DNA of 64,000 nucleotides from Amborella trichopoda (lineage: Eukaryota; Streptophyta; Magnoliopsida; Amborellales; Amborellaceae), in the NCBI RefSeq assembly GCF_000471905.2, contig NW_006499810.1, forward strand, positions 4,702,357-4,766,356, given 5' to 3'. A program made the translations under genes and the position numbers. How positions within the stretch are numbered: position 1 is the stretch's first letter; each line of letters opens with the position of its first letter. Positions 10,462 to 24,200 of this stretch are shown one piece after another. The notes beneath the pieces were generated by a model, which ran no database searches, had not been told where the DNA came from, and saw only the letters and a program-made list of their open reading frames with translations.

Positions 10462-13400
10462 ATGGCAGAGGAGTTGCAAAACGGGATTTGCAGTGGCAAC
10501 TGGTGGAGCAACGCCAGGAGCGTCTCGGCATGCTCGAGTGCGTTGACGGATATGGGGAATCTGGGTGGGTGGTCTTCTGAGACTGGGGAAGTCAAGGGGA
10601 GATCCCCCTCGGAAACCACAGTCGGAGATGATCACACGGCAGCTTCTGTTTCGAGCAGCTCGGTGCAGGATTCAGGCATGGTTATGATGGATACTGGCGT
10701 TCAGTTTGCCCTCTCCTCAACTGATTGGAGCCATGCTCTTCTGTGAGTATAGATAATTTTACCTTAACAGTAAACCTTCATACAAACTATATGTTTCTGT
10801 GAATAGGTTTAAAATTTATTGAGTCTCAAGGGATTCTATGCAACAGTAAAATTGTGGTAAAACAGGTAATTTGTGATGAAATAGAAATGGTAATGAAGAG
10901 TTCTACAGGAACTTCCTCGATGCTTTTGACGGAACTGAGGGAAGAGTGGATCGATACCGATTTTTTTTCTTTTTTCGTGTGAAGTTGGGGAAAAAAATGG
11001 AGTTTTCGTTTCTTAAAAAATCGATGACTGGTTTGGAAGTGATCCTATAAGTTGGAACAATTGAAGTTAAACTTTCGACTTGAGTACTTTGGAAACGATC
11101 ATAATTAAGCGAAATACGAGTTCATAAACGCTCTATGGCTGCCGCCTGCCTCAATTTCCTAGAGCTGTCACTCAAAAACTAATTTATCCAGATGTAAATA
11201 TATAGAATAGCGTAAAAAAAAAAAAAAAAAAAATCTCTCGAGAGTTTTCATTGAGTTTTACTTATCATAAATAATGAACCTCATGAATTTTATCCAGGAA
11301 CACAAATTCTTCCATAAATTTTAACTGATATCATGCTTTGCAGTATGACAGATAATCTCAAAGAAAAAGATATCTAATACCCCATCATTTCTGTAAATTC
11401 CAATCATGCAATTCATTACTTTTTCCCTTACAATTCATGTGTAATTTCTTTTATAACAAGATAGTTTATATTATTGAGCAGACGAGGCAGTGGAAGACCA
11501 GATAACAGTTTACAAGCCATGTTACCTGAAGAAGACCTATTAAACTCTCGCTCCAACTTTAGACAAGACCCAACACCTGATTCAGGCCATTTCCAAAAGG
11601 AATGGTGCCCCAAAAACTTTTTAGTAAATGAAGACTCCCTCAAGCACATGAACCAGACTTTCAGTTTTGAAAATCGGCTAAATTCAGGCAATAGCTCCGG
11701 CGATTGTACAGTAACAGGTCGGAGCTTAACAACTAGCAATTACAACCCGGGTTCTTTGCCCTATGCTTCTCCATCGTCTTTATTGCAAGGATTATATGAA
11801 CAAGAACCATTGGTGGGTTTTCAAGGAAATCGATTGTTAAATTCTCCTTCTTCGAATTATAGAATGGGTGTGTCCCAAATTACGACAGATGAATTTGGGA
11901 CGAGTTCTTGGTCTAAATTTCCTGATTTTCTCAAGTCTTCTTCTCCTCCAAAGGAGCAACAACAGCAACAAAGTAATCAGTTGCTGTTTTCAAACAACAC
12001 CCCTTTTTGGAATGCTTCGCCTATGGCGAACAGTATAAGGCCTGGTTTATATGCACCTTCAAACCAGCAGTTCATGTCTCAGACAATTGAGGAGAAACCC
12101 CTTATCAGTAACATCACAGCCAAGGTAAGAAAGTTGAAACATAATCCATCTCGCAAAAAATTAGAAGGCCCAAGGAAAAGAGAACAAAAGGGTGTTTAAT
12201 TTATTTTTTTTGGTTTGCATCTGAATGTGTCAATATTTTCACAGACGAATATAGATGAAGCTCATGATTCTTTGGCTGACTTGAAAAAGAGTGCAAGCGA
12301 GCCGAGCTTTAAACGGCCTCGACTGGAGACACCATCGCCATTACCAACTTTTAAGGTACTGAATTGAGATTTGGTTATACCAGGGAATTGATAAGACCTT
12401 GTACCACTGATACTATGAACCCTAGCTTTATTTCTTTTTTGCTTTCCCTCATTTTCTTCAGGTTAGGAAAGAGAAGTTAGGGGACAGGATCACGGCACTA
12501 CAGCAAATAGTTTCACCTTTCGGAAAGGTAAAATTTGCAGTGATTTCATTGATTCTATAATATTAGAGGAGAAAAGGAAAAGGAGAAAGTGGAAAACCTT
12601 TATCCTGTTCATAAAGCTTATGATGTGGATTACTCATTTCAGACTGATACTGCATCCGTTCTTTATGAAGCCATCCAGTATATCAAGTTCTTACACGAGC
12701 AAGTTAATGTAAGTTTCTCTTACCCTATATCATGGTTGCTTAAAATATACACAATAAGTGAAAAAGAAAGCAAAAAATCAGTAATTTCTTATTATTCTCT
12801 GTTATGTCATTTCAGACGCTGAGTACTCCATACATGAAAAATGGGGCGCCTTTACAGCACCACCAGGTGAGTAGAATACCCAAGTCCATCCAATTCTTAT
12901 AAAAACATGACAAATTACTGCTATAAAAACCTAATAAATTGCAACTAAACATAGCTCCACCATAACCTAAAATATTTGGAAATGGAATCATAAACTATAT
13001 AACGTGGTTTAAGGTACACCATGGGCACATCCACCTTACATTCTCTAGATGGAATTTAACCAGAGTTCACTATCATGAACACTCTCCCGGGAATGGTCAA
13101 CCTTCATCGATCGCCCGTCATCAGTAGGGACTAGCAGATGTCCACATGGTGTACGGCATACCATATACCACACCGCATGTACCATTAGGGCACATTTGGT
13201 AGGTGTGAAAAAATTGTCAGTTCTCTCATGAAAGAACTCCCGCATGTGATCAGGGGTAGGATTTTATTCACACTAATCGGTCCCAATTCATTTCTTTCGT
13301 ACCAACAGGCAGCCTACTGATGTTATAAACTGACATAGGAGAGTTCTTTTATGTGAAAATACTTTCGAAAAAAAATATCACCCATACTGTGTGACTGTTT

Positions 13401-13679
13401 TGAAAGAAATAAAATAGGTCTATGTTTCATACTTGATTCATCATTCATTTTTTATGACAGTCAAATTGATTACGATGAATTTTCTGTTGACCTTCCTGTT
13501 TCTAACTCATTCAAGTAAATTACACACAGAGCGCAGATAAATCGAAGGACACAGAAGGCCCAAAACAAGATCTAAGGAGTAGAGGCCTGTGTTTGGTCCC
13601 CATCTCAAGCACGTATCCAGTTACTAGTGAAACCGCAGTTGACTATTGGACCCCCACTTTTGGTGGAACCTACAGATAG
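10462..13679 (+). CDS. bHLH112-like: bHLH transcription factor, bHLH112/bHLH68-like (7 exons)
   Basis: Nuclear transcription factor of the plant bHLH112/bHLH68/bHLH123 group; the Arabidopsis bHLH112 member acts in stress-responsive gene regulation. My exon model is 10462-10742, 11482-12124, 12245-12355, 12462-12527, 12643-12708, 12816-12866 and 13530-13679. All introns are GT-AG, the frame is open throughout, and the model gives 455 residues ending at TAG. The N-terminus (MAEELQNGICSGNWW) and C-terminus (LVPISSTYPV, then YWTPTFGG) are family signatures. The bHLH lies at about residues 340-395: LPTFKVRKEKLGDRI, ALQQIVSPFGKTDTASVL, then EAIQYIKFLHEQV and LSTPYMK. The basic region lacks the classic His-Glu-Arg E-box triad, which is normal for this group. 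Start ATG 10462 matches family N-termini. A short glutamine run is at about residue 250. It is the only intact gene in the window; no regulation beyond the TATA box can be read. Confidence 0.9.
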
Positions 13680-13990
13680 AGAGACAGAGAAGAAAAGCTC
13701 AGTAGTTAGTGGGGAGCTAGGGTTTTGAGGGGAAGGACAATTTGGTCATAAGATTAAGGAGGCATGTAGTTATATATAAATAGATATAGATATGAATGTA
13801 TTCTTGGAGAAAAAGCAAAAAGAGAAGTGGACAGTTCATGGACAGGGCATGCTGGGCCAGTTTACAGGCCAAATGATGCAGGGAGGCCACGGCTGGAGCA
13901 AGGACCTTTGGAAGAGAATATTTCCTATAACTTATATATAGCAATTGTAATATTCAATGTATATGTGTATTTATAGGGAAATTTATTTGT
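13680..13990 (+). other. Probable 3' UTR of the bHLH gene
   Basis: The AT-rich sequence after the stop contains TATATATAAATAG (13771-13783) and TTGTAATATTCAATGTATATG (near 13945-13965), which resemble plant polyadenylation near-upstream elements. No clear single AATAAA site decides the end. The boundary is an estimate. Confidence 0.35.
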
Positions 13991-14689
13991 TGGAACATGT
14001 GCTAATTTATCAGGGATTGGAGTGTAGAGAGAGAAAGTGGGCAGTTCTATTTATTTAGGGGAATTTTAGTGAGAGAAAGAGAGGGACATCTCTTTTATCT
14101 TCTCTCCTCCTACTAAAGATGGCACTGCCACCACCTTTGTTTTATTTTGGAAGAAAAGAGAGGGGAATAAATAAATGTTTTGGGGATTTGGCGCTTGTGT
14201 TTGTGTTATGAGCGCGTGTGTATTTTTTTTTTGAGGTGACCACTCTCTTTTCCTTCGGATTTTTTTAATAATTTTTTGAGTGATAGTGGAAGTCAGAGCA
14301 TGTCCCACCATCTCTCTCTTCTTTCTCTCTCTCTGTAAAATTGGTGTTTTAATGAGTTGGGATAGAAGCGGTTGTGTTGTGTCGAGTCAAATACTTTTGG
14401 GTTGGTGCTTTTGATGGGACGATCAATTTGCGTTCAGGCTATTGGAGGCCCTTTCCAATCCCAATTTCTTCAACCCACACGCCTCTCTCTCATTATGAGA
14501 TGGGGTTTCTAATTTGAAGAATGTGTACCACACACAACCGTTGTAGCTTAAACATATAACTACGATCCGTGATTTTTCATGAGGGTTAAAATGAAGCTGA
14601 AAAAAAAAAAAAAAGGTAGAGCCTCACCTCAAAATTGATCAAAAATTATACTTCCAGCATTGAAAAACCTCTGATTGATTGTTATGAAA
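13991..14689. other. Intergenic DNA, nothing recognised
   Basis: AT-rich with short CT and GA runs (for example TCTCTCTCTTCTTTCTCTC at about 14311-14330). No gene or element boundary seen. Confidence 0.4.
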
Positions 14690-16170
14690 ATTTTATATAA
14701 AGTTGAGGCCCTAAACAATCAAACTAAGGTGCACCTACAAATTCATCAAAAGAAGTAGTTTCGAAGCCCAAATACCTTTAAATTCAATCATCTTAAACTT
14801 TAGATATATGGATATAAAAAAAAATTGTTTAGAAAGAGACAATTTATCTTTTGTACATGTAGGTTACAATCATTATTGTTCCTTAAATATCAAAATGGGT
14901 AGTTGTAAGAGTGATATTGAATAGATACAAAGTTTTTAAAAAATATTTTTAGGACTTCATGAATTATCCCATCCCATCCAGTTTGACATGTAATGAGTGT
15001 GAATAATTGTGACCTTCATGTACAAAAGATAATTGATCACTCTGTAGACAATCTTAAAAAAAAAAAAAAAATCTCTATAAATCTTGGAAATAATGCATAT
15101 TGTATATATTATCTAGAGCATCAATTTTCAAGATTTTCAGGCATTCATAGATATGCTTGTTCTACACTATTTTTTACCTATAAATTTTATAACTAGATAT
15201 GAAAATAAATTTTCAGGCGATGATAAAGATTTTTAGATCTAAAATGACATCTTTCGACTCTATTTGAAGGAACGCCTTACTTTGACTATTTAGGGCCTCA
15301 ACATTACACAAATCCTACTAAAAAAAAAAAATTGGATTTTAAGATTTTAAAATAGCATATATTATAACACATTATCAAGGCTATCCATTTCAAATATTTA
15401 TGAATATCTTCAATTTCATAATCAGTGGTAGATACAGATTTTGCAGCCAGCTTAGGGATTTTCCTTACCCGAAATATTTTTTGGACAAGATTCCAAACTG
15501 AGGATTTTTGTTTCATAAAATCGAGACCTTATAAAAACTGTATCCTTTTCAGAATACTGGTGATATACAACACTCTACAAAGTTATAATTACAAAAAAAA
15601 ATTAACTATTTATTTGATAAATAGCACCACATCATCTTGACTATCTATTTTCCAGATTTTAAAATATTTATAGATTTCCTCAATCAATATGACTTTGCTT
15701 GCTTAAAATTTAGGGCTACTACGTGAATTTCTATCACCAGGCTACATTTTTTTTGGCAAGGTTTAAAAGCGTTAAACTTCCCGTTATATACGTCATTGGC
15801 CATCCCGATGGGCTGCAGCCCTATCAGAATAAGTAAATTCTCCCTTTATAACTCATCAAAGAAATTGCAATTCATGTATTTGAAAAACCTTTAAATCTAT
15901 TATATCAGCATGAACATTACAGTTGTGCAAAAAGAATCGGATTTCATATTCTAAAAATAATGTGTATTGTAACATATCATTTAAACCATTTATTTCACTC
16001 TAAAAATAAGTGTTCACATATTTGCAAGATTTATACATTTTTTTAGTGTCTAATTTTATTGTTGGTATTAAAAATTAATTTTAGAGCCGTGATGAAGATG
16101 TAAGATGTCCGATGTCAAAAGTGCTTTCCAGATGAAGATTTGAAGTGATACTTTACTTTATTTTCATAAA
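14690..16170. repeat. Cluster of degenerate MITE family 1 relatives
   Basis: Several family phrases recur in both orientations. One sub-block, about 14695-15295, has inverted ends: GTTGAGGCCCTAAACAATC at the left, and the reverse complement of a near-identical phrase (GTTGAGGCCCTAAATAGTC) at the right near 15282-15300. Further phrases (ATAACTAGATATGAAAATA near 15190, AGATTTT before CAAGA, and the 'CATCTTGAC' phrase near 15632) continue to about 16170. Copies are too diverged to set exact ends. Confidence 0.5.
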
Positions 16171-17409
16171 CCCTATAGAAATATCTACCATTATTAACAG
16201 CTAAGTATTATTTTTTATTCAAGAAATAATTTTTAAACACGTTGCATGTGCGACAGTAAAAGAATATGCATATTGCATCAGTAACATATGGAACACAAGC
16301 AGTCCTTCGACCGTCCTTTCTCACGAATGGATGGGATGAGAGACCGTTCACTTCCAACACACTGACTCTTTTTTGCCGCGTGTTAACAAAGTTGATTTTG
16401 AATTTTTTCATGGGAAGCCGTGCTAGTTTAAAGTTCATCTCGTGAAAATAATACAAGGTATTTAGATATGAAAAAATATGTATCGACAGCATTTATCTTT
16501 AGTACATGATAGCAATTAATAGAATGGTGAATATAAGATGTGAAATTGGATAGCTACATTTATTTCATTAACCAAACTCAAAGTTGAATATAAATTTTTT
16601 TTAACTTGATGACATCAGAGCTATCAGATTTTACATCGGAAGGTTATCAGTGATTATGACATCTTTATACTATATATAAATAATTTCATTATTATTATAA
16701 ATATTTGCCGATCATGATCTTTATGTTTATAATGAAGAGAGAGAGATGGGAGGTACATGACATTACTAATATGGAACACCAGGCCTATTGAATGACACCC
16801 TTGCTAAACCTCTTTGAGTAAAGCCATTGCAAATGTGGTTCATAGTCCGTCCGATACAAATTACCAATAATGTTATCAGGTTCCTTTTATGATTAATATG
16901 AGTTGATAATATTTAAAATTAACGATTAGGAATACATTTTAATTATCGATGAAACTAGAGCAAGCAATAGCACGAATTTAAATTACAGTTGTAATCCATT
17001 AAGTATCAACCTTTTTGGCAGTACAAAAGGAATAATCATTAAATGAATGAAAACAACCATTAGATTTGAGAAAAGCAGTAGCAAAAGATGAGCTCACTGT
17101 CAGTAGAGAGAGAAGAGAACTCCACTTTCAAACGAAGACATAGCAAATAGACACTTCTTCCTTTAAGACTAATATAGGGAATGAGGAGAGAAATGTTGGG
17201 ATAAGAATTGATATACTCATTTGTTATAATAGAGTCACATTTGCATATACTTTCAATTGCTAACTATTTTTTGGTAAAGGCAGGTTGTTATTTGCAAAGA
17301 AGAATGATAACACAAAACTATAGAGCAATAGCTTCATTTGGATGAATATATGGAAGCCTAGAATACGATAAGGATACATATCTCTTCCTACAAAATCTCA
17401 CAATCATAA
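16171..17409. other. AT-rich intergenic DNA, nothing recognised
   Basis: Short spurious open frames only. A GAGAGAGAGA run lies near 16736-16746. No conserved coding or RNA feature seen. Confidence 0.4.
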
Positions 17410-17636
17410 ATGAAATATAGAGCTGATGGGGGTCTACCATCGACTGCCTTAAAAGTTCGAAAAAAATTTCTTCGAATTACATGCCAACTTAAACATCCTA
17501 GCCATCTAATTTTAAATCTGACATGAAATATAGAGCTGCTGGGGGTCTACCATCGACTGCCTTAAAAGTTAGGGAAAATTTTCTTCGAATTGCATGCTAA
17601 CTTAAACATCTTAGCCATCTAATTTTAAATCCGACA
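17410..17636 (+). repeat. Direct tandem duplication, 113-bp period, two copies
   Basis: The phrase starting ATGAAATATAGAGCTG is found at 17410 and again at 17523. Each copy runs through a shared middle (GGGGGTCTACCATCGACTGC) and ends in CATCTAATTTTAAATC. The copies differ by a handful of substitutions plus a small change in the A-run. No coding sense in either frame. Confidence 0.85.
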
Positions 17637-17929
17637 TGTTGGAGTGTCCTCCACATTTATGTTGAGGAGATTATGGATTGTGACTATATTGTACCAAATG
17701 TAAATGGTCTGATTGTATACTCTTTCTATTATATATAGTATCAAGTAAATGGTGGAAAAGTTATACTCCTCTCAAGACAAAATATACCAGAGGTTAGTGA
17801 TTTTGTGTGGACAAACTTCAAACAATATTGAGTAGGATAACTTTGCCAAATTGTAAGGGTAATCTACGAGTGCTCGGCAAGGTTACTTCGGACTCACGAT
17901 GCATTAAAGAAAAGAAAATATACATAGTA

Positions 17930-18570
17930 TGTTCAAATTTTGAAGGAAAAAAGTTTATATTAAATTTAAAGTAAGGTTCATATCCGAAAAAATTGTTCGT
18001 ACTCTAAAACAATTTCTAATTGATTATCTTGACATCAAGGTGTATGAATATTAAAAGGATATTATATTCTATGAGACCATTTATTTTTTGGTACAAGGAA
18101 GTCACATTCACTTTTCGTCATTGGATGTGAAATCTAATAGATGAAAGTGTCTCACAACATTCGGAAAATATTGTTTTGGACTTTGTGCCTAAATATTGAT
18201 ACATTCTAAACTGCCTGATTTCAAATGTAACGGTCAATAATGATTGTAATTTTCTTGTATCAAAAGTAAATAGTCTCATTGTATAAATTTAATATGGTGA
18301 ATTATTGTATACATTTATTATGGAAAAAAGAACTTCGAATCTTAAAAATAGTGCATCTTGTAATATATTATTTTAAAAAATAGTGTATTGTAATATATTA
18401 TTTAGAATGTCTATTTTTTAGATTTTCAAGACTTGTAGGTTTGCTCAATCTATATTATTTTTTAAATTTAACGTTTTATTATTAGAGGTGAAAATAGATT
18501 CGTGAAAATTTTTAATACCAAAATTAACTCTTTCACAAATTGACTTGGTTTCTATGGGTCCATGTAGAAA
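17930..18570. repeat. Diverged fragments of MITE family 1
   Basis: Family phrases are present: GTTTATATTAAATTTAAAG with GATTATCTTGACATCAAGGT (about 17950-18040), and in the following 300 bp AGTGCATCTTGTAATATAT, TTTTCAAGACTTGTAGGTTT and GAGGTGAAAATAGATTC. There are no clear termini or flanking duplications. Confidence 0.45.
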
Positions 18571-20424
18571 TGAGTCACCTCTTAAAAATCTATTTTTCAA
18601 ATGGATTTTTGGACTTAATTTTGAAAGACATGTAACCTCTAACATGGGGATCATGAATATGAAATATAAATAAAATTTGAAAATTAAAAATAATAATTCT
18701 ATTAATAAAACATTTGAACTATTATTTTCAATTATTTTTAGATGGACCACCTATTTGTATCTATCTTTAAAATAATGTTTTATACCTCTAAGGACCACAA
18801 ATGTAGAAATGCGGTCCCCGCCGCATGAAACAATTTCCATTATCAATATACCCGCCCAACTTTGAAATACAAATGGAGTATGCGACACTCAAATCCCTCT
18901 TTCGCTCTCTAATTAAGCAAATCATTGAGGTCAGTAACTTTACAGTTGCGGATCCCAATCCTCTAAATCAAAAAATTTGTAACCACATGGACAAATTATT
19001 GATGCTCGAAAGAATGCCATGATGGCAATGTCATTTCTTCCTTGGAGGTTGCGTTCTTGTCACGAATGAACTTTGTGTTTCATACGTTCAAGTTTTCATG
19101 AGTCTTTTCATCTTCATTGGTTGGCTGTTTGTTAAATGCTTTAGCAATATTAATACACAGGAGATTTTAAAGATAAAGTGTATGTAGGTCCCAATGAAAT
19201 TTGTCCCTTTAAGTGGTCCAAAGTTGAGTTATAGCGCTAAAACCAGCTAAAAGATACCCTAATCCTGCTACTTATGCTAGGAATATTTCAAATCCCAAAT
19301 TTTAGGGATGTGATTTTTAGAACCTTGCCAACTATTTTTCATGAAAAAAAAATTTAAATTTTCACTCTCGCGTTTAAAAAAAGGGGAAAGTATATAAAGA
19401 AACCTTGCAAGATGGTCACAATTAATCTTGATAATTTAATATAAAATTGGGTGATTGTATTTATTTCATTGACAAAGCTTATAATTTAATGAAATTTTTT
19501 CAAACTTTGTGACACACCCAAGCTATTAGATTTCACATCCGATGGTTGTATGTAATTGTGACCTACTAATATCAAAAGTAAATAGTTCGATTGTATACAA
19601 TCCCTAAAACAATGACATACCAAGATTGCTTTGATCCTATTTTTAGAGGGAATTATCAAGAGGGTAAAACACTCAAAAACTTAAAATCTAACTTCTTTAC
19701 TATGAAAATAATTATCTAACTATAATTAGATGGATCACAAGATTTCAAATCAAAAACTTCTTCCAAGTATGTATTTTGCCCAAGAGAGTAAATATATAGC
19801 ATACTCCCAAGGAAGCATACTGTACGTGCTTTGATCAAGCAAAATCAGCCGTGCTTTGGGGGTGCCTAAAGCTGGAAGCCTAGAACTAAGGAACAAAGTC
19901 GAATAAATAAAAGTCTGAGTTCATAAATATCTACAAGAATACATAATAAACTACTTGTGCCATACAAGTTGCAGAAAACATGGATTGATTCCTTATATCT
20001 TTAACTGAAAGCCCACAAAATAATGTTACTGTCAAGAATAAAAGGCCTTCAACATATAAGCTCAAGAATAGTAATCATAAATAATTAATCATGCGAAAGG
20101 AGCAAAAGTTATGTATGAGCGTAATTTATTCACGATTTTAAGGTGACAAATCTTCGAGTACTGTGAAAAGTTGATTTCCAATAATTCAACAGAAAATCTT
20201 ATAAATAAAGACTAAATGAGTCCAACTTTCAAATGTCAGGGGCAATATTTGTGCGTGTGCCATTGTGAAGAAGTTTGAATGGCTTGGGAATTGCTCGACG
20301 ATTGATTTGTGTAGATAAATTATTTGCACTGTTGGGGACTTTTTCCTTTCCTCTTTTTTTTTTCTTTTTTTCCTTTTGTCAAGCTTTTTGCTTGGATATC
20401 TAAGAGAATTTCCATTATAGACCC
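18571..20424. other. AT-rich intergenic DNA, nothing recognised
   Basis: No gene, RNA or element with definable ends. The small frames near 18825-19022 and elsewhere show no recognised domain. It ends at the target site of copia element II. Confidence 0.4.
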
Positions 20425-20429
20425 GTAAG

Positions 20430-21177
20430 TGTTGGGATGATTACCTTGTGGGGTCAAGCTCCAAAAGAAGTGAAAAGAAAAGAAAAAAAATACTAACAAA
20501 AAAAAGGTTTAGAGAGAGAGAGAGAGTTTTTAGAGAGAGAACATAGAGGGTGTTTTAAAAGACAAAAATAAAAAGGGTTTTTTTTTAGGCACTATTTGCA
20601 AGCAAAGATAGGGTTCTTTGAAGGTTCTTGGAGAGAAGAAAGTGCAGGTTTGTAGTAAGGTTTCTATCACCAGTTTAGGCCATTCCAGAGGTCACTTTTG
20701 CTATCTCTCACACTCAACACTCAACTGGAAAATCGGAATAGTTGGTGTACTCTCCGGTTGCATCTCTAAGCTATTGGAAGACCATTTTTTTGGGGCTTTT
20801 TGATGTGAGAAAGAGATGACCTTGTTGGTGCTTGTGAGGTAACTTTGTATCTTCTCCAAGTTATTGTTGTTATCTCATTTGGCCTTAAGTTTTGGGTAAA
20901 AACTTGAGAAGAAACAATATTGTAACCCTCATTTGATTTTATTAGATTTCTCTATCGGATTTTCCCCATAGTTTTTCCCTTCACATTAAAGGGTTTTCCA
21001 TGGTATATCTTGTGTTGTGATTGTGCTTAGTGGAACTTTCATTTTTGTGATTTGTGATTTTTATTTTTCTTGGCACTTAACAAATTGCCCATTTTCAGTA
21101 TTTGAACAAACATACATTGTGTTATATGTTCTTACCTTTGATTCACACATAGAAGGGAAGGACATTGCTTCCCAACA
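20430..21177 (+). repeat. 5' LTR of copia element II
   Basis: 748 bp, starts TGTTGGGATGATTACC, ends GCTTCCCAACA. It has a GA microsatellite at about 20511-20527 and the phrase CTTTGATTCACACATAGAAG near its end, both shared with the 3' LTR. The short open frames inside it are not genes. Confidence 0.92.
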
Positions 21178-21179
21178 AC

Positions 21180-21191
21180 TGGTATCAGAGC
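21180..21191 (+). other. Primer binding site of copia element II
   Basis: TGGTATCAGAGC lies two bases after the 5' LTR end. It is complementary to the 3' end of initiator methionine tRNA, the usual primer for plant copia elements. Confidence 0.92.
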
Positions 21192-21235
21192 ATTTGCACA
21201 TCAAGTATTTGTTTTTATTCATGTGTGAATCAAAG

Positions 21236-24200
21236 ATGGATACAAATACCTCTATATGGATGATTAGTTTGAATGAGGGTAATTGGTCAATTTGGAAGAG
21301 GCTAAGATGGAAGACATTCTCTATTCTAGAGACTTCTATTTGCCAATTGAGGGGATAAAGAAGAAGCTGGAAACCATCACCTATAATGATTGGAAGAAGT
21401 TAGACCAGAAAGCAATTGCTTACATCCGACAATGTTTGGATGATACCGTACTCCACCATGTATCAACGGAAACTAGTGCAATTCCTTGTGGAAGAAATTG
21501 CATGATTTGTATGAGAGAAAGACGATCGAAAATAAGGCATTTTTAATTAGAAAACTTGTAAACTTGAAGTTTAAGGAGAACGGGTCGGTTGCGGAGCACT
21601 TGAATGAAATGCAAAGTATTGTAAATCAGTTGGCGGCTATGAAGATGGTGCTTGATGATGATCTGCAAGCATTGTTGTTGATAAGCTTATTGCCTGATAC
21701 TTAGGAGACCCTTGTTGTATCCCTTAGCAACTCGACATTCGATGGGGTTGTTACCATGAGCCAAGTTACAAGTAGTTTGTTGAATGAAGAAGTGAGAAGA
21801 AAATCTTCGGATTCCTCCCACTCACACGCATTAGTCACTGAAGAATAGGGGGGAGTGAAGGAAAGAGAAAATCATAAACGAAATGAGATCCGAGTCGAGA
21901 AAAGGAGTGGCGTGTTACTATTGCAATAAGCTTGGACATATGAAGAAGGAGTGTCAGAAGTTCCAAAAGATCAAAAAGAAGGAAAATATGGTGATAGAAA
22001 CAAAGAACATTAGGAAACTACTGCAGTTGCATCCCGTGAAATTATAATCTTCTCAACGTGTGGTGAAAGTTGTGTTAGTGTAGCATGTGATGATTCAAAT
22101 TGGGTGATTGATTCAGGAGCATCCTTCCATGCTACTTCACACAAAGATATTTTTACCATATACAAGTCGGGAGACTTTGGTTTGATAAGGATGAGAAATA
22201 ATAGAGTATCTAAAATTATTGGAATGAGTGATGTTTGCATTACTACCAATACCGGCTACAAGTTGATCCTCAAGGGTGTGAGACATGTTCCAGACCTTAG
22301 ATTGGATCTCATCTCAACAAGAATGCTTAATGATAAAGGGTATGAGTCACAATTTGGTAATGGAGTGTGGAAGTTAAAAAAGAGCTCTCTTGTTGTGGCA
22401 AGAAGCAATAAATGCTGCTTTCTCTATAAGACCGAAGCCCAACTATCAAAAGGTGAGGTGAATACTGCCTTTGAAGAATCTTTATTCGACTCGTGGCATC
22501 AGCGACTTGGTCACATGAGTGAGAAAGGTTTGGAGATTTTAGTGAAGAGAAATTCTCTTCCAAGTCTCAAAAGTACGTCCTTAACTCCTTGTGATCATTG
22601 TTTAGTAGGAAATCATCATAGAGTTTCATTTTCACATGCTAAAACTAAACGAGATATTGAAATACTTGATGTGGTTTATTGTGATGTATGTAGCCCTATG
22701 ATTGTGAAAACTCTTGGCGGTGCCTTGTATTTTGTCATTTTCATTGATGATGCATCTAAGAAAGTTTGGAGCTTTGCCATGAAGAGCAAAGACCAAATAT
22801 TTGAAAATTTTCAAAAGTTCCATATCACAGTTGAAAGACAAACATCAAAATCCTTAAAATTCTTTCGCACAGGTCATAGTTGAGAGTATACCTCAAGAAA
22901 GTTTGAGGACTATTGTGCCAAGCATGGCATATGACATGAGAAGACTATTTCCTCCACCGCAACATAATGGTATTATAGAAAGAATGAATCATACCATAAT
23001 GGAAAGAGTTAGAAGCATGTTTTCCTCAGCTAAGTTTTCAAAAGAGTTTTGGGATGAAGCTATAAATACGGCGTGCTACTTGATAAATCTATCTCATTCG
23101 GCTCCATTGGAAGGGGATATGCTAAAAAGAGTGTGGACTGGTAAGGATGTATCCTACTCACATCTGAGAAGCTTTGGATGTAAGGCTTTCTTACATGTAC
23201 CTAAAGAGCATCGAAGCAAGTTAGATAACAAAGCAATCCAATGTGTATTTTTGGGTTATGGAGATGATGAATTTGGGTACAAGTTGGGGATCCCAAGGCC
23301 AAAAAATTGCATAGAAGCCGAGATGTGAAAACCAAACACTTTCTGATTTTGATAAGCAGGAATAACCAAAGAGGCTTGTAGATGAGTTACCAGAAACACA
23401 AGCCCCTTTACCCATATATACTGATGATGGACAACAAATTCTAGATGAAGATGACCAAGTTTGGGGAGGTGAGAATCCTCAAAATGATGATGTACACGGT
23501 GATGTTGAGTAGGGGGAGAAACCTCCTCAAGAAGAACCACCTATGGTAAGAAGATCACAAAGGGAACGAAAAGCCTCAACAAAATATCCATTATCAGAGT
23601 ATGTCATACTCACTGAAAGTGGTGAACCATAAAGTTTTAAAGAAGCTATGGTACATGTGTAAAATGAACAATGGAAGAAAGTCATGTAAGAAGAACTTCA
23701 ATCCTTGTATAAGAATAAAACCTATGAGCTTCTTAAGCTACCAAAATGACGAAAAGGTTTGAAGAACAAGTGGGTATTTAGGTTAAAAAATGAAGATGAA
23801 AATAAGAAAATAAAGTACAAGGCAAGGCTGATTGTCAAGGGATTCAAGCAGAAATAGGGTGTTGATTTTGATGAAATCTTTTCTCCTGTTGTGAAGATGA
23901 CTTCTATTCGCACCATCCTAGGTCTAGCTGCTAGTCAAGACTTGGAGATTGAGCAGTTAGATGTCAAGACAACTTTCTTGCATTGAGATCTAAAGGAAGA
24001 AATATATATGGAACAACCAGAAGGTTTCCTAGTGAAGGGCAAGGAGCACATGGCATGCAAGTTGAAGAAGAGCTTGTATGGATTAAAGAAAGCTCCAAGA
24101 TAATGGTACAAAAAGTTCGACTCTTTCATGATGAGTCCTGGTTTTATTAGAACCATTGGAGACCACTGTGTTTACCTTGGAATGTATTCTGAGTCTTCTT

